NCBI GenBank assembly: GCA_036526135.1
Contig: DATCZA010000061.1
Coordinates: 1-64,000, forward strand
From: UBA2965 sp036526135
GTDB taxonomy: Bacteria > Pseudomonadota > Gammaproteobacteria > Pseudomonadales > Azotimanducaceae
Length of the DNA stretch: 64,000 nt
Direction: 5' to 3'
Part shown: positions 17,587 through 26,733 of the stretch, piece by piece
How positions within the stretch are numbered: the stretch's first letter is position 1
How the letters are laid out: every line of letters starts with the position of its first letter
Position numbers and translations under genes: made by a program
The notes under the pieces: model-generated
Told to the model about the DNA's origin: nothing
The model's database searches: none
What the model saw: only the letters and a program-made list of their open reading frames with translations

Positions 17587-18335
17587 GCGCGCAGCACGAC
17601 GAGCTTGCGGCTCTGCTGGAGGCATATCGCGAGGGCACGGTTGCGCTGGATGAAGCGTTGTCGGGCATTCGCGCGGCGTTCTTTCAGGACCTGCAGCACA
17701 GCACCATCGACCATGACCGTCGGCGTAGAACCGGCGCGGCAGAGGTCATATACGGCCAGCACAAGACCCCGCAGCAGATTGCCGACACCTTCGCCGCCCT
17801 GGCCGAGACGGGCGGTGACGTTCTCGCCACCCGGGTGAGCGCCGAGGCTTACGAGCTCCTCGAGGCCCGAGTGCCGCACGCACGCTACCACCGTGATGCG
17901 GAGCTGGTGATGCTGAAGCAGAGCGAGCCCGACCCCGCGCCCACGAAGATCGCCGTCGTCACCGCCGGCACGTCCGACTACCGGGTGGCCGAGGAAGCCG
18001 CGCTGACCGCCGAGTTCTACGACAGCCCGGTTATCCGCATCAGCGACGTCGGCGTGGCCGGCCTGCACAGGTTGCTGAGCCGGATCGACGCCATCCGCGC
18101 CGCTCGGGTGGTCGTTGTGGTTGCGGGGATGGAGGGCGCTCTGCCCAGCGTGATCGGAGGGCTGGTGGATAAACCCGTGATCGCCGTGCCCACGAGCGTC
18201 GGTTACGGCGCCGCGTTCGACGGGGTTGCCGCCCTGCTCGGAATGCTGACGAGCTGTGCATCCGGCGTCGGCGTCGTTAACATCGACAACGGCTTTGGCG
18301 CGGGTTTCCTCGCCAACATGATCAACCGCCTCTGA
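17583..18335 (+). CDS. larB: nickel-pincer cofactor synthesis carboxylase/hydrolase
   Basis: LarB carboxylates and hydrolyses nicotinic acid adenine dinucleotide to give the dicarboxylated pyridinium mononucleotide precursor. The C-terminal half is PurE-like: IAVVTAGTSDYRVAEEA, VGVAGLHRLL, VVVVVAGMEGALPSVIGGLVDKPVIAVPTSVGYGAAF, and NIDNGFGAGFLA. The length of 250 residues is normal for the family. The ATG overlaps the larC stop (ATGA). The larC-larB-larE order and tight spacing indicate a single cofactor operon. Confidence 0.95.
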   Translation: MSAQHDELAALLEAYREGTVALDEALSGIRAAFFQDLQHSTIDHDRRRRTGAAEVIYGQHKTPQQIADTFAALAETGGDVLATRVSAEAYELLEARVPHARYHRDAELVMLKQSEPDPAPTKIAVVTAGTSDYRVAEEAALTAEFYDSPVIRISDVGVAGLHRLLSRIDAIRAARVVVVVAGMEGALPSVIGGLVDKPVIAVPTSVGYGAAFDGVAALLGMLTSCASGVGVVNIDNGFGAGFLANMINRL

Positions 18336-18345
18336 GAGACTGCAC

Positions 18346-19173
18346 GTGGACGCCAAACTTGGTGCGAAATACGAGAAGCTGAAACGTCGAATCGCGGCGT
18401 TTGATAGCGCGATCGTCGCGTTCTCGGGCGGCGTCGACAGCTCGCTCGTCGCGTACGTTACCGCTGAAGTTCTGGGGCCCAGGGCGCTGGCGGTAACTTC
18501 CGGCTCAAAGAGCCTGAAGCGGAGCGACCTTCATCTTGCCGTCGAGCTGGCCGACAAATGGGGTATGCAGCATCGCGTCATCGTCACCGATGAGCTCAGC
18601 AAGCCGGATTATCGGGCCAATCCCATCGACCGCTGCTTCCACTGCAAATCGTCTCTGTACGCCGCGCTGACGGCCATCGCCCGGGAAGAGGGTTACGCCA
18701 TGATCTTCAGCGGGACGAATTGCGACGATCTGGGCGATCACCGGCCGGGCCTCAAAGCGGCAGACGATCACGGCGTGACCGCCCCGCTGGTCGAGGCCGG
18801 TTTCGGAAAGGCCGATATCCGGGCTTTAGCCGACGAGCTCGGATTGGACAATGCTCAGAAACCCCAATCCGCCTGCCTTTCGAGTCGTTTTCCCTACGGA
18901 ACGGCCATCGACGAGAACCGATTGGCACAGGTCGAACAGGCCGAGGATGTGCTGGCGTCTTTCGGTTTTACGCAGTTCCGTATCCGGCATCACGGGGACG
19001 TGGCGCGGCTCGAACTGCTGCCCGACGAGATACCCGCCGCGCTCGATCGTGCGGCGGACATCGAGTCGGCCATTCGCGCCTGCGGCTACCGGTTCGTTGC
19101 CGTGGACCTGCGAGGTTTCCGGTCCGGATCTCTGAACGAAGGCATGGTCAAGGTGGTCAACCTGCCCGCCTGA
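18346..19173 (+). CDS. larE: ATP-dependent sacrificial sulfur transferase
   Basis: LarE adenylates the pincer precursor and donates sulfur to form the thiocarboxylates. The PP-loop SGGVDSS is at residues 27-33. C177 in SACLSSRFPYG sits where the sacrificial cysteine (Cys176 of L. plantarum LarE) is expected, from memory of that family. The chain has further cysteines at 97 and 100 (CFHC) and 126, but the three-Cys arrangement of cluster-using LarE proteins is not evident, so I favour the sacrificial type. GTG start ten bases after larB. Length 275 is typical. Confidence 0.95.
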   Translation: MDAKLGAKYEKLKRRIAAFDSAIVAFSGGVDSSLVAYVTAEVLGPRALAVTSGSKSLKRSDLHLAVELADKWGMQHRVIVTDELSKPDYRANPIDRCFHCKSSLYAALTAIAREEGYAMIFSGTNCDDLGDHRPGLKAADDHGVTAPLVEAGFGKADIRALADELGLDNAQKPQSACLSSRFPYGTAIDENRLAQVEQAEDVLASFGFTQFRIRHHGDVARLELLPDEIPAALDRAADIESAIRACGYRFVAVDLRGFRSGSLNEGMVKVVNLPA

Positions 19174-19246
19174 CCCGGAGGGCTCGTTGCACCGTCCTGG
19201 ACCGTTGGGCCATGATTACAGTCACTCGAGCAAGCAGCGGATCGAC

Positions 19247-20128
19247 ATGATCGAGAAAATTCCTTTTGGCCGCACGGGCCACGAGAGCACCAGGACCCTA
19301 TTCGGCGCGGCCGCGCTGGGAAGCATGAGCCCGGAGCGCGCCGAGGGCGTCCTGGCCACCCTGCTGGAGCATGGGGTCAATCACATCGACACGGCGGCAA
19401 GCTACGGCGATTCCGAGCTGCGGCTGGCGCCCTGGCTGGCAGCAAATCGGGCGAGCTTCTTTCTCGCCACCAAAACCGACCAGCGGACGGGCTCCGCAGC
19501 CCGTGCACAGCTCGAAAGGTCGCTGGAGCGCTTAGGCGTGGATCAGGTCGATCTCATTCAGATGCACAATCTGGTCGACGAGCAGGAGTGGGAAACCGCA
19601 ATGGCCCCCGGGGGCGCCCTGGAGGCACTGATAGACGCCAGAGCCGAAGGCCTGGTCCGCTTCATCGGCGTCACCGGTCACGGTACCCGCGTCGCCGCGA
19701 TGCATCTGAAAAGCCTCGAGCAGTTCGACTTCGACTCCGTGCTCCTGCCCTACAACTTCACGATGATGCAGCAATCTGACTACGCGGCAGACGTGGAAGC
19801 GCTGCTGAAGATCTGCAAATCCCGAAACGTCGCGGTGCAGACGATCAAGTCGGTGGCGCGCCGGCGGTGGACGGACGACGACGCGGACAAGCGTTTCAGC
19901 TGGTACATGCCCCTGCGCGACCGGGAAAGCCTTCAGCGAGCCGTGCACTTCGTCCTCTCCCGCCCCGGCCTCTTCCTCAACACCTCCAGCGACGCGACCA
20001 TACTTCCGCTGATCCTGGAGGCCGCGAGCCAGCCTGCCGAGGCGCCGGATCCGGACGCCATGCGTTGCGACGTGAACGCCCTAGGGATGGAACCGCTGTT
20101 CGTCCGCGGCGTCTCTGACACGATCTGA
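19247..20128 (+). CDS. aldo/keto reductase
   Basis: A 293-residue cytoplasmic aldo/keto reductase. Tetrad elements are visible: D and Y in HIDTAASYGDSE, K in FLATKTDQ and H in LIQMHNLVD. Later VTGHGTR and VQTIKSVARRRW follow the barrel. Unlike the upstream paralogue at 15143 it has neither a Tat signal nor Fe-S cysteines. The open frame extends to 19187, but the ATG at 19247 begins the conserved N-terminus (IPFGRTGHEST). Sits directly after larE, so it may act on the same substrate as the missing nickel-pincer enzyme. Confidence 0.88.
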   Translation: MIEKIPFGRTGHESTRTLFGAAALGSMSPERAEGVLATLLEHGVNHIDTAASYGDSELRLAPWLAANRASFFLATKTDQRTGSAARAQLERSLERLGVDQVDLIQMHNLVDEQEWETAMAPGGALEALIDARAEGLVRFIGVTGHGTRVAAMHLKSLEQFDFDSVLLPYNFTMMQQSDYAADVEALLKICKSRNVAVQTIKSVARRRWTDDDADKRFSWYMPLRDRESLQRAVHFVLSRPGLFLNTSSDATILPLILEAASQPAEAPDPDAMRCDVNALGMEPLFVRGVSDTI

Positions 20129-20140
20129 CGCAACAACCCT

Positions 20141-21646
20141 GTGGGCCAGAGCATCGCCATCGTCGGTTCGGGCATCTGCGGGATGTGCACGGCCATGACG
20201 CTCGCGGGGCAAGGGCACGACATCACCGTGTTCGACAAGGACGTCTCGCCACCTGCAGGCAGCGCAGAGGAGGCTTTTTTCAGCTGGGAGCGTCGGGGCG
20301 CCGCGCAGTTCCGACACCCGCATGCGTTTCTGGGCCTGATGTGCAACCTGATCGAGGAGCGCTACCCTGAGCTTCTCGATGCCTTTTACGCTGCTGGAGC
20401 GAGACGGGTCGATTTACAGGAGATGCTCCCGGCGGAGCTGCGAGAGAGTTACCGACCCGTGAGGGGTGACGAGAAGCTCTGGGTCCTGCTCTGTCGCCGA
20501 GCCACCATAGAGACCATCATTCGCCAGTACGTGGGCGCTCTTCCCGGGATCAGGATCGTGAATCCCTGTAAGGTCACGGACCTCATTACAGACTCGGAAG
20601 GGGGCCGTCTGCAGGTTAAGGGGCTCATGATTCAGCGTGAGCACGAAGGCGAGGTGACACCGTTTCAAGCAGACGTCGTCATCGACGCGAGCGGACGGCG
20701 AACCCGCTTTCCGCGGTGGTTCGCACAACGGGGTTGCACCATCCCCGAGGAAAAACATGATGCGGAGCTCGTCTACTACACGCGGCATTACCGCCTGAAG
20801 GAGGGCCGATCGGAGCCTGCCCGAAGCGACCGTTCCGGGGCGGGCGATCTGGGGTACCTCAAGTTCGGCGTGTTCCCTGGCGACAACGGCCACTTCGCTA
20901 TCATTCTGTGCGTGCCCACGCCCGAGACCGCCATCAGAAAGGCCGTCCGCAGCGGCGACCTGTTCGACAGGATCTGCTTGAGCATTCCAGGCCTCGAACC
21001 CTGGCTGGCCGATGGCCGCGCAGAGGCCACCACCGATCCATTCGGCATCGGCGACATCAACGCCGTATGGCGAAACTTCGTCCGCGACGGCCAACCGCTG
21101 GCCGCGAATTTTTTCGCCATTGGCGACGCCGCCGTGCGCACGAACCCTTTGTACGGACGCGGATGCAGCACCGGGCTCCTGCATGCCAGCATTCTTACTG
21201 ACGTGCTCGCCGAGACATCAGACCCGGTCGAGCGAGCGCTGGCCTTTCATCAACGCACGGTGAGCGAGCTAAGGCCCATTTACGACGCGAGCCTGGGCGA
21301 GGATCGCCGCGGCATCAAACGCGCAACGGCGAGCATGGCGGGCGGGCTGCTCGAACCGCCGCGGACCTTGCGCCGCTGGTTCGCGCTGGCATTCGGCGAC
21401 GCGCTGAGCGCCGCTTCCCGGGAGCAGGCCCACGTGCTGCGCGGCGCCTTGCGTTCGTTCCATCTGCTCGAAAAGCCCGGAGAGTTCCTGAACGACTGGC
21501 GTATCCGGCGCACCGTGCTGCGCTACATGCTGCGCGGGCGCAAGCGTAACGCGACCATGCGTCTGCAGCCTGGACCGGAGCGTGTCGAGCTCCACGAGCT
21601 GCTCGGTTTGCAGGCCCCCGAGCCCACAGCCGAACCTGCACCGTAA
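20141..21646 (+). CDS. FAD-dependent oxidoreductase (monooxygenase/halogenase-like fold)
   Basis: A 501-residue flavoprotein with a GTG start and the dinucleotide-binding motif IAIVGSGICGMCTA at the very N-terminus. VVIDASGRRTRFPRW and FFAIGDAAVRTNPLYGRGCS are the second and third FAD motifs of the PHBH/halogenase superfamily; RHPHAFLGLM lies where these enzymes bind the flavin ring. The characteristic WxWxIP motif of tryptophan halogenases is not seen. It probably oxidises a hydrophobic substrate. Twelve bases downstream of the aldo/keto reductase and likely in the lar operon. Confidence 0.82.
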   Translation: MGQSIAIVGSGICGMCTAMTLAGQGHDITVFDKDVSPPAGSAEEAFFSWERRGAAQFRHPHAFLGLMCNLIEERYPELLDAFYAAGARRVDLQEMLPAELRESYRPVRGDEKLWVLLCRRATIETIIRQYVGALPGIRIVNPCKVTDLITDSEGGRLQVKGLMIQREHEGEVTPFQADVVIDASGRRTRFPRWFAQRGCTIPEEKHDAELVYYTRHYRLKEGRSEPARSDRSGAGDLGYLKFGVFPGDNGHFAIILCVPTPETAIRKAVRSGDLFDRICLSIPGLEPWLADGRAEATTDPFGIGDINAVWRNFVRDGQPLAANFFAIGDAAVRTNPLYGRGCSTGLLHASILTDVLAETSDPVERALAFHQRTVSELRPIYDASLGEDRRGIKRATASMAGGLLEPPRTLRRWFALAFGDALSAASREQAHVLRGALRSFHLLEKPGEFLNDWRIRRTVLRYMLRGRKRNATMRLQPGPERVELHELLGLQAPEPTAEPAP

Positions 21647-21704
21647 ACCCTGTACAATTGCCCTGAAGTCTTCGAGCATCCGGAATGCCTTCAACGGGGG
21701 AAAC

Positions 21705-22034
21705 ATGAACACGAGCGCCTGGCAGGTCTTTCACGTCGACGATCTCAAGTCGAAACTCAAGGGCGGCGCGGTGGAGTACAAAGAGTTTCTGCGGGTGCCC
21801 TCGGTCTCTTGTGGTCTGTATCACCTGGCCGCAGGCTCTCAGGACATGCAGACCCCTCACGACGAGGACGAGATGTACTTCGTCGTCGACGGCCGAGCCC
21901 GGCTGAAGGTAGGCGACGAGATATACGAGGTGCGGCCGGGATCCGTCCTCTACGTTCAGGCGACGGAGGAACATTCATTTTTCGAGATTGAGGAGGACAT
22001 GACCCTTTTGGTCTTCTTCGCCTCCACCAGCTGA
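21705..22034 (+). CDS. small cupin-domain protein
   Basis: A single-domain cupin of 109 residues. The two motifs are visible as MQTPHDEDEMYFVVDGRARLKVGDE (motif 1, with His and Glu metal ligands) and PGSVLYVQATEEHSFFEI (motif 2 with His). GGGGGAAAC precedes the ATG. The frame continues upstream to 21582 inside the flavoprotein gene but lacks domain similarity. Last gene of the lar-containing plus-strand run; convergent with the SRPBCC gene. Possible roles are a small dioxygenase, isomerase or sugar/ligand-binding protein. Confidence 0.88.
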   Translation: MNTSAWQVFHVDDLKSKLKGGAVEYKEFLRVPSVSCGLYHLAAGSQDMQTPHDEDEMYFVVDGRARLKVGDEIYEVRPGSVLYVQATEEHSFFEIEEDMTLLVFFASTS

Positions 22035-22046
22035 TCCCGGCGGGCC

Positions 22047-22496
22047 TCAGATGACTGAAAAGTACGCCTCCAGCTGATCGAGGAAAAGCGCCCAGCTTGC
22101 CTGGTGCGCGTCTCTCGAGCCGCCGTCCGGGTAGCCATCGACCACGATGTCGATCCGGGTACCGCCACCAAGGTCGGCAAAGCTGACGTGGGTCCGCGTG
22201 CTGATCCGCTCCTCGCCGTCGACTTCGAATATCGAGGTGTAACTGAGCTTGTCCGGGACGTGAAAGCTATCGAAACGGCCTCGTTGCCCGTAAGCGCGCC
22301 CGTCCAACCCGGTCCAGGTCAGCAGATAAGCGCCGCCCTCACGGGCGTCGACCTCGGCATGCCTGTCGAAATCGGGGCCCGGCGAGTACCAGTTCTCCAG
22401 GTGATCGGCATGGGTCCAGACGTCGAAAACGAGCTCGCGGGGCACGAAGAGCTCACGGCTAACGACCAGCGAGCAGGACGTGTCGGGTTCACTCAT
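22047..22496 (-). CDS. SRPBCC/AHSA1-domain protein
   Basis: START-like helix-grip protein of 149 residues in the AHSA1 (activator of Hsp90 ATPase homologue 1) branch. The N-terminus reads SRELFVPRELVFDVWTHADHLENWYSPGPDF, the hallmark first strand and helices; the end DGYPDGGSRDAHQASWALFLDQLEAYF is the long C-terminal helix. I chose the ATG at 22496, preceded by GAGGAC, over a TTG at 22523. Follows the CYP153 gene on the same strand, so it may bind a hydrophobic substrate of that pathway. Confidence 0.85.
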   Translation of the reverse strand: MSEPDTSCSLVVSRELFVPRELVFDVWTHADHLENWYSPGPDFDRHAEVDAREGGAYLLTWTGLDGRAYGQRGRFDSFHVPDKLSYTSIFEVDGEERISTRTHVSFADLGGGTRIDIVVDGYPDGGSRDAHQASWALFLDQLEAYFSVI

Positions 22497-22575
22497 CTGG
22501 CTGTCGTCCTCAATCACCTGCAATCCTTGGCAACTTTTCGAAGTCGGCGACCGTGCTCTCCTGGGGAACGGGCTC

Positions 22576-23823
22576 TCAATTGGGGTGGAGAATCACCGGC
22601 AGGTCGAGATACCCCTTGACGAACGACGACTTGACCCTAACCGGCTCGCCCACGAGCTCGACGGTGTGGAACCGGCGCAGTATCTCTTCCCAGAGAATGC
22701 GCAGCTGCATCTCCGCCACCCGGTTGCCCATGCACCGATGGATGCCGAAACCGAACGCGATGTGCTTGCGCGCGTTCGCCCGATCGATGATGAAGGCATC
22801 CGGGTCGTCGAACATGTCCGGGTCGCGGTTGCCCGACACGTACCACATGGCCACCTTGTCTCCCGCCTTGATCCGCTGGCCGCCAAGGTCCGTATCTTCA
22901 ACGGCAACTCGACGCATATAGGCCAGCGGCGTCTGCCAGCGAATGATCTCGGAGCACATGTTCGGAATGAGGCTCAAGTCGTCGCGCAGTTTCTCGTACT
23001 GATCAGGATTCTGATTGAGAGCCAGCACGCCGCCGCTGATGGAGTTTCGCGTCGTGTCGTTGCCTCCGACGATCAGCAGGACCAGGTTGCCGAGGTACTC
23101 CATCGGCTCCATGTTCTTGGTGGACTCTCCATGGGCGAGCATCGAGACCAGATCGTTGCCGGGCGGCTGGTTGACCCGCTCGTTCCACAATCCCGTGAAA
23201 TACTCCAGGCATTCGAGCAACTCGGCCTGGCGGGCCTCGTCGGTATCCACCAGAACCCCGATGGGGGCAGTCGCCACATCCGACCAGCGGGTCAGCTTGC
23301 GTCGATCCTCGAACGGAAAATCAAACAACGTTGCCAGCATCTGGGTCGTCAGCTCGATGGAGACCAGGTCCACCCAGTTGAACTTTTCGCGTACCGGCAG
23401 GGAATCGAGGATCGAGCACACGCGTTGGCGGATGGTCGGTTCCAGAGCAGCAAGGTTTCGCGGCCCCGCAACCCCGGCAACTTCTTTTCGCTGGCGATCG
23501 TGCTTCGGCGGATCCATGGCGATGAACATGGGCAGCGGAAAGTCCTCGTCCTGATCGTCCAGAACGATCGTAGGCTCCGAGGAAAAGATCTCGTGATTCG
23601 TATCGACGTACTTGATGTCGGCGTACTTCGTCACGGACCAGTAAGGTCCGAAAATACTGTCCCGGCAGTAATGAACGGGGTTATCGCGGCGAAGCCGCTC
23701 AAAATATGCCCAGTGGCAGTCGTTCTCGAAGAGCTCAGCCTGGGCGGGATTGATGTCCTCCAGGGGGAGCTGCCACGGGTCCTGCTCTAGAACGTTTGGA
23801 TTTTCGTAGATTGCTTCACTCAT
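22576..23823 (-). CDS. cytochrome P450, CYP153-type alkane/fatty-acid omega-hydroxylase
   Basis: A 415-residue soluble class I P450. Haem motif IAFGFGIHRCMGN near residue 350, ExxR in EIIRWQTPLAYMRR, and I-helix VGGNDTTRNSISGG. FGPYWSVTKYADIKYVDTNHEIFSSEP and the NDTTRNS helix are distinctive of the CYP153 family, which terminally hydroxylates medium-chain alkanes and related compounds. The start at 23823 has GGTGG four bases upstream; the frame is open to 24027 but would overlap the ferredoxin gene. The partner 2Fe-2S ferredoxin ends 11 bases upstream. No ferredoxin reductase lies in the window. Confidence 0.95.
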   Translation of the reverse strand: MSEAIYENPNVLEQDPWQLPLEDINPAQAELFENDCHWAYFERLRRDNPVHYCRDSIFGPYWSVTKYADIKYVDTNHEIFSSEPTIVLDDQDEDFPLPMFIAMDPPKHDRQRKEVAGVAGPRNLAALEPTIRQRVCSILDSLPVREKFNWVDLVSIELTTQMLATLFDFPFEDRRKLTRWSDVATAPIGVLVDTDEARQAELLECLEYFTGLWNERVNQPPGNDLVSMLAHGESTKNMEPMEYLGNLVLLIVGGNDTTRNSISGGVLALNQNPDQYEKLRDDLSLIPNMCSEIIRWQTPLAYMRRVAVEDTDLGGQRIKAGDKVAMWYVSGNRDPDMFDDPDAFIIDRANARKHIAFGFGIHRCMGNRVAEMQLRILWEEILRRFHTVELVGEPVRVKSSFVKGYLDLPVILHPN

Positions 23824-23834
23824 ACGCCACCGTT

Positions 23835-24155
23835 TTACATCTGAAACTCGGGTACCCGGACGACCAGCCCTTCGAGCTCGTCGCGGACCGGGATCTGACA
23901 AGACAGTCTGGAGTTGGACTCGCGCTCGGGATTGAGATCGAGCATTTCTTCCTCGCGATCGCCGGGGCCGCCGACCACGTCCGTCCAGCTCGGGTCGACA
24001 TAGACGTGACACGTCGCGCAGGAGCACTCACCCCCGCAGTCCGCATCGATGCCGGGGACGAGATTGTCGATGGCTGCATTCATGACAGACGCCCCGTTGC
24101 TGGCGTCGACGACGTGCTCGACGCCGTCGTGGGTGATGAAGGTGATCTTGGGCAT
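23835..24155 (-). CDS. 2Fe-2S ferredoxin (adrenodoxin/putidaredoxin type)
   Basis: A 106-residue vertebrate-type ferredoxin that carries electrons from a reductase to a P450. The cluster ligands are in DCGGECSCATCHVYVD and LSCQIPV (C-x5-C-x2-C ... C). The start MPKITFITHDGVEHVVDA is typical and follows GAGGGAGACGT. It directly precedes the CYP153 gene, a pairing seen in alkane-oxidising bacteria. The upstream open frame to 24329 is not part of the protein. Confidence in the family is high; which of the nearby P450s it serves is inferred from adjacency. Confidence 0.95.
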   Translation of the reverse strand: MPKITFITHDGVEHVVDASNGASVMNAAIDNLVPGIDADCGGECSCATCHVYVDPSWTDVVGGPGDREEEMLDLNPERESNSRLSCQIPVRDELEGLVVRVPEFQM

Positions 24156-24255
24156 ACGTCTCCCTCTAGGTGCTCCGAGTGGAAAAACCGCAACGATAGC
24201 TAGAATCCCGTCGGGATAACAGCCTCGGTTTACCCCTAGTTCGCAGGCATCGAGC

Positions 24256-25278
24256 TCAGGCCCAGGGCTGAACGAGCACTTTGCCCTGGACTTCCGGACT
24301 GCCCAGATCGTCGAAGGCCCGAGGCACATCCTCCAGAGCGATCCGGTGCGTGATCATCGCCTCCACGTCCAGCGTGCCGTCGGCGATCATGTTCAGGGAT
24401 TCCGTGAACTCGTCAATGCTGTACCCAAGCACGTACTGAACGTTCAGCTCCTTGTTGATTGCGATCAGGGGACGACTGACGTCCTGCTGAAGGCAGACGC
24501 CTACCACCACGATCTTGGCTTCCCGCGGAGCGTCGAGGAATATCTGCCCGATCATGCCCGGCACGCCCACGCACTCGAAGATCACCAGGCCCTTCGCGCG
24601 GGAGACCTCCGGGACCGCGTAAGGCGAGCCCGCGGCGGGATCCACCACGACGTCGGCCCCCAGGCGCTCGGCCAGAGCTCGCCGACCCGGTGAGAGCTCG
24701 GCGACCACCACCGGCCCGACGCCCCTCTGCTTGAGGTTTGCGATCACTGCAAGACCTACGGGACCGGCGCCGATGACGAGAACCGCTTCGCCATCGAGCC
24801 TTGCTTTGTTGATGGCGTGGTGGCCGACGGCCATGGGCTCCGTCAGCGCGGCAAGCTCCCAGGATAGCCCAGGGGGTACGGGCATCATCAATCGCTCGTT
24901 GAGCAGAAAGTATTCGGCGAACCCCCCCGGCGCGTCCTCCGAGTAACCGATGGGCTCGAAACCGCCGCCCCGCGGAAGCGCGGGAATGGCACAGACCAAG
25001 GTGCCAACGGGAAGGCGGCGCTGCGTCCCGGGTCCGTAGTCAACGACCTCAGCGCAGAACTCGTGGCCCAGGACCACCGGATTCATGGTGGTCAGGCGGA
25101 AAGCGCCCCCGGACTCGCGGCTGGTCGCCACGAACTCCTCCGTGTGACGGTAGGCATGGAGGTCAGATCCGCATATCCCGCAACCCGCGGACTTGACCAG
25201 CACCTCTCCGAGTCGAGGCTCGGGATCGGGGACGGTGTCTACCCAGATCCGACCATTTTCCATGAGCGCCGCTTTCAT
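24256..25278 (-). CDS. zinc-dependent alcohol dehydrogenase (MDR, butanediol/threonine dehydrogenase-like)
   Basis: Medium-chain dehydrogenase of 340 residues. Catalytic zinc ligands are expected in GCGICGSDLHAYRH and in VLGHEFCAEVV. LVIGAGPVGLAVIANLKQRG is the NAD(P)-binding Rossmann motif. The usual four-Cys structural zinc site is not evident in the loop after residue 85, a feature shared with some members. It sits between two P450 genes on the same strand, so oxidation of an alcohol formed by hydroxylation is the natural reading. Specific substrate unknown. Confidence 0.9.
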   Translation of the reverse strand: MKAALMENGRIWVDTVPDPEPRLGEVLVKSAGCGICGSDLHAYRHTEEFVATSRESGGAFRLTTMNPVVLGHEFCAEVVDYGPGTQRRLPVGTLVCAIPALPRGGGFEPIGYSEDAPGGFAEYFLLNERLMMPVPPGLSWELAALTEPMAVGHHAINKARLDGEAVLVIGAGPVGLAVIANLKQRGVGPVVVAELSPGRRALAERLGADVVVDPAAGSPYAVPEVSRAKGLVIFECVGVPGMIGQIFLDAPREAKIVVVGVCLQQDVSRPLIAINKELNVQYVLGYSIDEFTESLNMIADGTLDVEAMITHRIALEDVPRAFDDLGSPEVQGKVLVQPWA

Positions 25279-25299
25279 GATGATCCGGCGTCTCGGCGA

Positions 25300-26592
25300 T
25301 CAGGGCTCGATCAAGTCGTAGTCGATGTGCAGCTCCGGCAGGTTGCGGAGAATGAAGCTGGCCTCCGCCTCCGGGGGCGGATGATCGGCCGATAGACGAA
25401 TCTCGCTCATGTGCCGTAGCAGGGTCGGAAAACCCAGATTCAGCTCCTGCCGGGCCAGCGGGGCGCCGATGCAGTGATGAACCCCGGAACCGAACGCCAG
25501 CTGCATGCCCGCTTTCTTGCGGTGCAGGTCGAGCTCGTCCGGATTCTCGAACTGACGACCGTCGCGATTGGCCGCACCGTAGCGGATCATGATCAGCTTG
25601 CCTGCCTCCAGCTCGACGCCGCCGAGTTCGGTATCCTTCGTCACCAGGCGCGGGAGCCCCTGGACGGGTGCTTCCAGCCGCAGGGCCTCCTCCACGAAGG
25701 TCCGCGTGAGTGACGGATCGGCGCGCAGCGCCCGCTGGGCCTCGGGGTTGCGGCACAGCAGCAGCATTCCCCAGCCGAACGTGCTCGTCGTGGTTTCGTG
25801 TCCCGCCACGAGAAACTGGTTGAGGATGCTCAGACACTCGCCATGAGTGAGGTAACGATCCTCGGCCTCCAGCTTGCTGTTCGCGAGGATGCTGATCATG
25901 TCCTCGAGAGGGTCGGTCCGTCGCTCTTCGATTATCCGGACCAGCAGCTTCTGCAGATCCACCCCCAGCTGGGCCCGGCGGACCATTTCTTCGGGCGTGA
26001 TGGGGCTGAGCCGGAGACCGGCCGCCGCGGCGGTGGCCGCGTCATCGAAGAACGCTCGGTCGTCCTCGGGAATACCCAGCCGATCGGCGATGATCCTCAG
26101 CGGCACGGGAAACGCAAACGCGTCCATGAAGTCCACCGAGCGGCGGTCAACGAACGTTTCCAGCGTCTCGTCGATGACGGCCTGAACGGCGTCCTCGGCC
26201 TTGCGGATCTGACTGACGGTGAACAGCTGCGATACCAGCGACCGATACTTCGTATGCTCGGGCTCGTCGAGCGTGAGCATCGTGGGTGGGATCTGGATCA
26301 TCTCGTCGTTGAGACGGATGAGCTCCGCCTGCACCTCGGGCGGTGCCGATGCAAACATCAGCTCCCGGGAACGGTTGAGGAACAAGTCGAACTTGCTCGA
26401 GTAGGTTTCCGTGTCCTTGATGACCTCGCGCACGAGGTCGTATCGCGTCACAACATGGATATCAAAACCAGGTACGAAGAAAACGGGGGCGTGATCGCGC
26501 AGGCGGGCATAGGCATCCCAGGGGTCCTTGAGGGTTTCTACGTCGAACAGCTGGATGTCAGAGACATCCCCAGATTGCGGATTGCTGGCCAT
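25300..26592 (-). CDS. cytochrome P450
   Basis: A 430-residue bacterial class I P450. Haem motif LAFGSGVHHCIGAPLARQE, I-helix FLVAGHETTTST, ExxR in EEALRLEAPVQGLPR, and C-helix LDEPEHTKYRSLV with the haem-propionate His and Arg. Start chosen at the ATG 26592, seven bases after GGGGAG; a GTG two codons upstream would be too close to that site. First gene of a minus-strand run P450-ADH-ferredoxin-CYP153-SRPBCC and divergent from an acyl-CoA synthetase, with 141 bp between that must hold both promoters. Substrate unknown. Confidence 0.94.
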   Translation of the reverse strand: MASNPQSGDVSDIQLFDVETLKDPWDAYARLRDHAPVFFVPGFDIHVVTRYDLVREVIKDTETYSSKFDLFLNRSRELMFASAPPEVQAELIRLNDEMIQIPPTMLTLDEPEHTKYRSLVSQLFTVSQIRKAEDAVQAVIDETLETFVDRRSVDFMDAFAFPVPLRIIADRLGIPEDDRAFFDDAATAAAAGLRLSPITPEEMVRRAQLGVDLQKLLVRIIEERRTDPLEDMISILANSKLEAEDRYLTHGECLSILNQFLVAGHETTTSTFGWGMLLLCRNPEAQRALRADPSLTRTFVEEALRLEAPVQGLPRLVTKDTELGGVELEAGKLIMIRYGAANRDGRQFENPDELDLHRKKAGMQLAFGSGVHHCIGAPLARQELNLGFPTLLRHMSEIRLSADHPPPEAEASFILRNLPELHIDYDLIEP

Positions 26593-26733
26593 AAGCACAC
26601 TCCCCGAAGTTCGTTCGTTCCCGGAGAATTCTACGCCTGCTGCCCGTCGGTTACGAATGGCTGCGGATGCACGACCACGAACGCCCGGCTACCATCAGCC
26701 CGGGAAACTCATTCGGGGCACGAGGAGAGCGAG

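Noticed and set aside
25798..26733. Upstream in-frame extension of the acyl-CoA synthetase
   Set aside because: It runs antisense through the P450 at 25300-26592 and has no domain similarity; the ATG at 26734 has a good ribosome site.
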